10,735 nucleotides of DNA from DATATB01 sp036268995. GTDB taxonomy: Bacteria > Planctomycetota > Planctomycetia > Pirellulales > PNKZ01. Location: positions 1 to 10,735 of the forward strand of contig DATATB010000007.1 in NCBI GenBank assembly GCA_036268995.1, read 5' to 3'. The notes beneath the pieces are model-generated. The model was not told the origin of the DNA and did not search any database. It saw only the letters and a list, made by a program, of their open reading frames with translations. Made by a program: the position numbers and the translations under genes. This document shows positions 7,210 to 10,735 of this stretch, piece after piece (within the stretch, counting starts at the first letter, position 1; the number at the start of each line of letters is the position of its first letter).

Positions 7210-7610
7210 TCAGTTTTCCTTTTTCCTGCTTTTTCTGGCTCTGCTGGTAGCCTCTCGAATTGCTTCCAGGTCGATCTGCCTGGCAGAAACCGCCTCGACA
7301 AAGTGATATAGCCATCGCCGTCGCAATCGAATAATTCGACGCTTCCCACGACGACGCCTCGGGTCAAGTCGTCGGCGTTTACGCCCTCCATTCCGTAATC
7401 AGCGAGCATGTCCGCTTCGTCCGCATTCGAGTACCTGCCCAGGCTGGCATAGATGAAGATGCGACCACGAATTCTGGTCGCTCTCGACCTGTACTCGACA
7501 TCTTTAATCCCTCGCATGATCGCTTCAGCGTGCGGCTGCCGAATGCTCAACGCCTTCATGCGAGGTTGTTCGGCACTTGCCTGGCCGTTGTCCCGCGGAA
7601 CGGACTTCAT
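7210..7610 (-). pseudogene. ASCH-domain gene with an apparent frameshift
   Basis: The ATG at 7610 has a strong GGGGAGG six bases upstream. The frame reads a short leader and then MKALSIRQPHAEAIMRG with IKDVEYRSR, the G.K..E.R core of the ASCH (ASC-1 homology) fold, which is linked to RNA or nucleotide binding. It continues through IRGRIFIYASLGRYS and GVVVGSVELFDCDG to about 7325. Beyond this the same frame becomes non-protein-like and would run antisense across two neighbouring genes to 6726. One frame over, a plausible tail (YHFVEAVSARQIDLEAIREA, then a basic end) stops at 7210, 12 bases from the convergent zinc-ribbon gene. A one-base deletion near 7315-7325 would explain this. The usual ASCH ending (PQPVWF-like) is absent, so the gene may be decayed. 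A sequencing error is also possible. Confidence 0.55.
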
Positions 7611-7896
7611 CGTTCGCCTCCCCTGAAAGCGCGTATTGCCAATGATAACAGACGACACCAGTGCCCGGATCTGGCTGTTGGATCCCATGACGCCCGCAAC
7701 CTGGTAGCCGTCGTTTTCGTTTGGTTGTCGGAACGCTCGCTCCCCGTCGCAGTGACCGCACAATCGCCGGCATTTACCGGCCCGCTGGGTCGATTATCCA
7801 GCGATTTTGCGGGTTCCGCAGGCCTTGAGGCCGCTCTGTCGCACGAACCTGGCATCAAAAAGTTGAACGGCGGATGGCCCGGTGTACGATAGCGGG
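7611..7896. other. Intergenic region upstream of the ASCH gene
   Basis: No convincing protein gene on either strand. On the minus strand TATCAT (7642-7647) resembles a -10 box for the ASCH gene, with no good -35. A perfect palindrome, CGCTGG/CCAGCG, lies at 7783-7788 and 7798-7803, followed by ATTTT on the plus strand. It is too weak to call a terminator and could be a protein-binding site. Confidence 0.4.
7863..7890 (+). promoter_or_regulatory. Possible promoter of the structured leader RNA
   Basis: TTGAAC (7863-7868) and TACGAT (7885-7890) are spaced by 16 bases and each match four of six consensus bases of a housekeeping promoter. Transcription would begin near 7897, just before the first hairpin of the RNA. 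Modest matches only; position relative to the RNA is the main support. Confidence 0.3.
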
Positions 7897-8166
7897 GTGC
7901 CGCCAGAACCTTCGGCGGCGATGACCAGACCAGGAGAACGAACCGAATTTGACCGGCCGCAATGCGGCTGGACCGACAATTTGAACGACGCGCGAGCGTC
8001 AAGTATCTGCTTTCCGAGAAATTGCGACCCTGAGCTCCGGCTCTTGTATTCCAACGAAGCAGCACTTGGTCCGCGCTCCCGAAAGGGAGCGTCGGCCGGT
8101 GCTGTTCGTTGGTACCCCGTCGCAAGGGTCTCGGGAGCAGCCTGGTTCGGCGCTCCTCTTTTTTTT
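7897..8166 (+). ncRNA. Candidate structured RNA or cis-regulatory leader of unknown class
   Basis: Successive stems can be drawn by eye. GCCGCC/GGCGGC at 7899-7904 and 7914-7919. CCGGCCGC/GCGGCTGG (one G-U pair) at 7953-7960 and 7964-7971. GACGC/GCGTC around a GCGA tetraloop at 7987-8000. A long hairpin at 8051-8112: CCAACGAA/TTCGTTGG, CAGCAC/GTGCTG, GGTC/GGCC, then CGCTCCC/GGGAGCG around a GAAA tetraloop. A Rho-independent terminator closes it at 8133-8166. GCTCC occurs at 8034, 8075, 8152 and 8169, and GGGAGC at 8085 and 8133, so the terminator arm has competing partners upstream, as in attenuators and riboswitches. The next gene starts 57 bases after the T-run. I do not recognise SRP RNA, RNase P RNA, 6S RNA, tmRNA or a known riboswitch core. 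A free-standing small RNA is an equal possibility. Confidence 0.5.
8133..8166 (+). terminator. Rho-independent terminator
   Basis: GGAGC (8134-8138) pairs with GCTCC (8152-8156), and GCC (8140-8142) with GGC (8149-8151) after one bulged A. The loop is TGGTTC. It is followed by TC and eight T at 8159-8166. It works only in the plus direction. No protein gene on the plus strand lies shortly upstream, so it ends the structured RNA, either fully or conditionally. Confidence 0.82.
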
Positions 8167-8222
8167 GCGCTCCGGCTGGACATCTGGTCCGACAACGCCG
8201 GAACTACTAACGAGACTCAAAC

Positions 8223-9410
8223 ATGAAGAGAGATGCAAGCTGCGATCGACAAAGCGGTGAGGTGGGACACCGAATCCAGGCAAGCCGCCGCTGCGGACCT
8301 AGTCGCCCGGGTGCAACGAGTCCCGTCATCGTCACGTTGCTAAGTCTTATCCTGCTTTCTCTGGTAGGACTGCTCGTTGTGGCCTTGAATGGCCGCAGTC
8401 CGCCACCCGGCAGCACACAAACCTCGCGTGTTCGTCCAAAACTCCGTCCAGTCAACGACCCGGATCGGATCAAGGAAACCCTCAAGCAAGGCCGAACCTA
8501 CCGTGGCGTGCTCAAAGTTGGCTTCTCGGCGCGCGCCGAGGATAAAGATTGGGGCGTCAGACAAGCCATCAGTCTTGTATACCTCGCGGAGGCGGTCGTC
8601 AATCGAAAGATTGAGGTCAACGATGGCAAGCGGGTTGTTGAACTGCGGCAATTCGAAGCCTGTCGCAATGTCAAGATGCTTGCGGATGTCGAGGACTTGC
8701 AAATTGACCTCGGGCTCCCCGGCCAAATCATGCTTGGGGTGATCACCGCGGTCACACCACGGTTCGGTGCGGTCATTGAGCTTGCTATGCCGACTGTCAA
8801 GCCTATTGCCGAAGCCGTACTAAAAACTGCGTCGGCCGCCGCATTGCAGGAAAACGCCGCTAAGGCCTCCGCATTCGTTGATACGCTGTCTGGGAAAAAA
8901 GTTCGTATCGTCTACGTGGATGGGCTCGGGGTCGAAAGTGTAGTTCCGGTCGACTGTGAATTGTCCGAACAGGAGCGTAACTTTCTACTGGCGACGGCGG
9001 TCGTATCGGATTGCCACCTGATGGACTTGAAGATCAAACCAGGAGGTCGCTGGACCGTTGACGCTCGGGAGTTGGCTGGTTTCATCGACCCGACGCTGCG
9101 GAGCATTCCAACTGGCGAAATCGGAATCCAACGAGAGCCCGATATTGAAGAGAACGGCATTAATGTGGCCGTCCTGCGGGTCATCGATGGGGTCGTAACG
9201 CTCGAAGAATCTGACAGCTCAGCTCAAACCGCCGGGCGGTTCGTCCCCACGGGAACCCTGCGTTACAACTTGGCCGACAACTATATCCAGTCCGGCAATC
9301 TGCAGGGAACCTTCAACGTCGAGCGAGTCTCGACCAATCACATTCTCTTCAAGGCCAGCTTCAGGGCCCAACCGATCATGCAGGTCAACTACAGTTGCGG
9401 GTTGAAGTAG
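8223..9410 (+). CDS. Membrane-anchored protein of unknown family
   Basis: 395 residues. An arginine-containing N-terminus (1-32) is followed by one strong hydrophobic segment at about 33-55 (VIVTLLSLILLSLVGLLVVA). This predicts a single-pass protein with a short cytoplasmic N-terminus and a large domain outside the cytoplasm. The large part alternates helices and strands; its last third is beta-rich (GRFVPTGTLRYNLADNY and NLQGTFNVERVST). Four scattered cysteines follow the membrane segment, with no heme or zinc motif. An in-frame TAA just upstream makes the ATG at 8223 the first possible start; its ribosome-binding site is weak. It ends 27 bases before the FHA-ABC gene, so the two probably form an operon, and it may act as an envelope partner of the transporter. 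No family recognised. Confidence 0.8.
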   Translation: MKRDASCDRQSGEVGHRIQASRRCGPSRPGATSPVIVTLLSLILLSLVGLLVVALNGRSPPPGSTQTSRVRPKLRPVNDPDRIKETLKQGRTYRGVLKVGFSARAEDKDWGVRQAISLVYLAEAVVNRKIEVNDGKRVVELRQFEACRNVKMLADVEDLQIDLGLPGQIMLGVITAVTPRFGAVIELAMPTVKPIAEAVLKTASAAALQENAAKASAFVDTLSGKKVRIVYVDGLGVESVVPVDCELSEQERNFLLATAVVSDCHLMDLKIKPGGRWTVDARELAGFIDPTLRSIPTGEIGIQREPDIEENGINVAVLRVIDGVVTLEESDSSAQTAGRFVPTGTLRYNLADNYIQSGNLQGTFNVERVSTNHILFKASFRAQPIMQVNYSCGLK

Positions 9411-9437
9411 CGGAGCCCCCGTTTCTGGAGATGAGTG

Positions 9438-10735
9438 ATGTTCAACCGACAGGAGCCGGGCCAGCTTGTGCCAGTCGGCGAAGCGCCGCTGATCGTGGGG
9501 CGATCGTCGGAGGTTGATCTCTGCCTGCATGACTCGACGGTTTCACGCCGGCATGCTGCCGTGCAGCGGCATGGCACTAAGTTCGTCATCGAGGATCTGG
9601 GGAGTCGATTCGGCACGTTCGTCAACGGCCAGCGGATCCTGCGTTGCCTTGCGACGCCGGGGGACCGGCTGCAGTTCGGTGTCTCGGCACCGTTTCGCAT
9701 CGAAGAAGCGGGTATGCGCGCTGACCACAACGCGGTCGGCCTGCGTCTAGAAGCAGATGGCCTCGACTTGGCTAAGCGGGGGCAGCTGATTGTTCGAAAG
9801 GCCCGGTTCCGCATCGAGTCTGATGCCTTTGTCGGCATCCTTGGCCCTAGTGGCTCAGGCAAGAGCACGCTGCTGAACTGCCTCGCTGGGTTTCTCAAGC
9901 CAACCTGCGGCACGGTCAAGTTCGAAAACGGCCGCGACGCCTGGGAAGAGTCGGCGGAATATCGTGCCCTAATTGGGTATGTCCCGCAACATGACGTCCT
10001 TCACAAGTCGCAGTCTGTTGGCGAGATCATCACATTCGCTGCCCGGCTGCGGTACGGCGCGACAGGGGCCGCCAACGAGGTTCAACAGCAAGTCGAGAAG
10101 GTTGCCGGCTGCCTGGGCTTAAACGACCATCTCGCCAAACGCAGCATCAGTGGAGGCCAGGCCAAGCGGCTGAGTGTGGCGCTCGAGCTGGTCAAGCGGC
10201 CTCGGTTGCTATTGCTGGACGAACCCACATCGGCTTTGGACCCGGCGGGCGAAGCGAACTTGATGCACCAGTTTCGCCGCGTCGCTCAGCAAGGGACAAC
10301 TGTCGTCTGCACGACCCATAAAGTCGAAAACTTGCGCCTGTTCGATCAAGTGATCGTCCTGGGCGTGCGGCAGACCATCGGGCAGCCGCCCATAGGAGAA
10401 GTTGCGTTCGTCGGCCAGCCCGGGCAACTGCTCGCGAAATTCGATTGCCAGGCGTTTGCCGACTTGTTCGAAAGGCTGGAGCAGGGAGACTTTGAACCGT
10501 GGTCTCATGACGTTACGGAGGTGACGCTGCAGAGCCACGATCGTGAGGTGCCGCTCAACCGACCTACTGGGGCCCAAACTCTCGTCTCCAATCCGCCGAA
10601 GGACAATGCGTCCCCGGCCGTTGTTAAAGGCCGAGACGCGATCGCCGATGAGGACGATCGCCATCAGTTTCAGATACTCATTGCGCGTTCGGCAGCGATG
10701 CTCTCGCGCGACCCTGGTTTGATGCTGATGTTGGT
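9438..10735 (+). CDS. FHA domain-ABC transporter ATP-binding protein (3' end missing)
   Basis: At least 432 residues, cut by the window edge. An FHA domain at about 15-90 has the phosphothreonine-binding signatures GRSSEVDLCL, STVSRRHA and DLGSRFGTFVNG. The ABC ATPase follows at about 102-310: Walker A GPSGSGKST at 136-144, Q-loop YVPQHD at 181-186, signature ISGGQAKRLS at 237-246, Walker B RLLLLDEP at 256-263, D-loop SALD at 265-268, and the H-loop histidine at 294. The signature is of the ABCG type. A charged linker leads to RSAAMLSRDPGLMLML, which looks like the start of an ABC-2 membrane domain, as in mycobacterial Rv1747. FHA binding to a phosphorylated Ser/Thr kinase or target likely controls export; the substrate is unknown. 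GGAG lies seven bases before the ATG. Confidence 0.92.
   Translation, partial: MFNRQEPGQLVPVGEAPLIVGRSSEVDLCLHDSTVSRRHAAVQRHGTKFVIEDLGSRFGTFVNGQRILRCLATPGDRLQFGVSAPFRIEEAGMRADHNAVGLRLEADGLDLAKRGQLIVRKARFRIESDAFVGILGPSGSGKSTLLNCLAGFLKPTCGTVKFENGRDAWEESAEYRALIGYVPQHDVLHKSQSVGEIITFAARLRYGATGAANEVQQQVEKVAGCLGLNDHLAKRSISGGQAKRLSVALELVKRPRLLLLDEPTSALDPAGEANLMHQFRRVAQQGTTVVCTTHKVENLRLFDQVIVLGVRQTIGQPPIGEVAFVGQPGQLLAKFDCQAFADLFERLEQGDFEPWSHDVTEVTLQSHDREVPLNRPTGAQTLVSNPPKDNASPAVVKGRDAIADEDDRHQFQILIARSAAMLSRDPGLMLML

Noticed and set aside
6726..7763. 345-residue minus-strand frame containing the ASCH core
   Set aside because: Only the part from 7610 to about 7325 is protein-like; the rest is antisense to the zinc-ribbon gene and out of frame with the GYD gene it overlaps.
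7607..8125. 172-residue minus-strand frame upstream of the ASCH gene
   Set aside because: Arg/Ser/Pro-rich, antisense to the structured RNA, no recognisable domain.
7897..8166. Identity as SRP RNA, RNase P RNA, 6S RNA or tmRNA
   Set aside because: None of the conserved core sequences I know for these was found, and the tandem-hairpin layout does not fit them.
9432..9437. ATG at 9432 as a start for the FHA-ABC gene
   Set aside because: It lies in phase with 9438, but GGAG is only two bases upstream of it, too close, whereas the ATG at 9438 has proper spacing.
10209..10664. 151-residue minus-strand frame
   Set aside because: Antisense to the ATPase domain and linker of the FHA-ABC gene, whose motifs are unmistakable.

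Overview
The window reads like chromosomal DNA of a GC-rich bacterium, most likely a planctomycete. This is an inference from gene content: a very large DUF4062/NACHT/WD40 protein, a GYD-family protein, an ASCH-type gene, and an FHA domain fused to an ABC transporter. No rRNA, tRNA, CRISPR array or intact insertion sequence was seen.

Layout. Positions 1-836 hold no convincing complete protein gene. The left edge (about 1-162, minus strand) has the look of the 5' end of a group II intron running out of the window. Positions 342-478 hold nested and tandem palindromes, including a 21-bp perfect stem. Positions 837-6419 (minus) are one giant gene of about 1860 residues: DUF4062, then a NACHT-type STAND ATPase, a winged-helix/helical arm, twelve near-perfect 42-residue WD40 repeats plus about two decayed ones, and an unusual C-terminal tail. 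Upstream of it on the same strand lies a GYD-family gene (6605-6904). A 56-residue four-cysteine zinc-ribbon-like protein (7027-7197, plus) and an ASCH gene with an apparent frameshift (7210-7610, minus) converge tail to tail.

Positions 7611-8222 contain no protein gene. From about 7897 to 8166 the plus strand is packed with hairpins, two of them capped by GNRA loops, and ends in a textbook Rho-independent terminator. Sequences in its stems recur so that alternative, mutually exclusive pairings are possible. This looks like an undescribed structured RNA: either a leader that controls the genes after it or a free small RNA. After it come a single-pass membrane protein of unknown family (8223-9410) and an FHA-ABC transporter (9438 to the window end, truncated), probably one operon.

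How the parts may work together. The giant protein has the architecture of a ligand-sensing STAND switch: the propeller senses, the NACHT module oligomerises on NTP, and DUF4062 is the likely effector or adaptor. It resembles animal NWD1 and TEP1. A defence or programmed-response role is an inference from the family. The right-hand operon would couple Ser/Thr phosphorylation, read by FHA, to an export process with an envelope-anchored partner, and expression may be set by transcription termination in the leader RNA.
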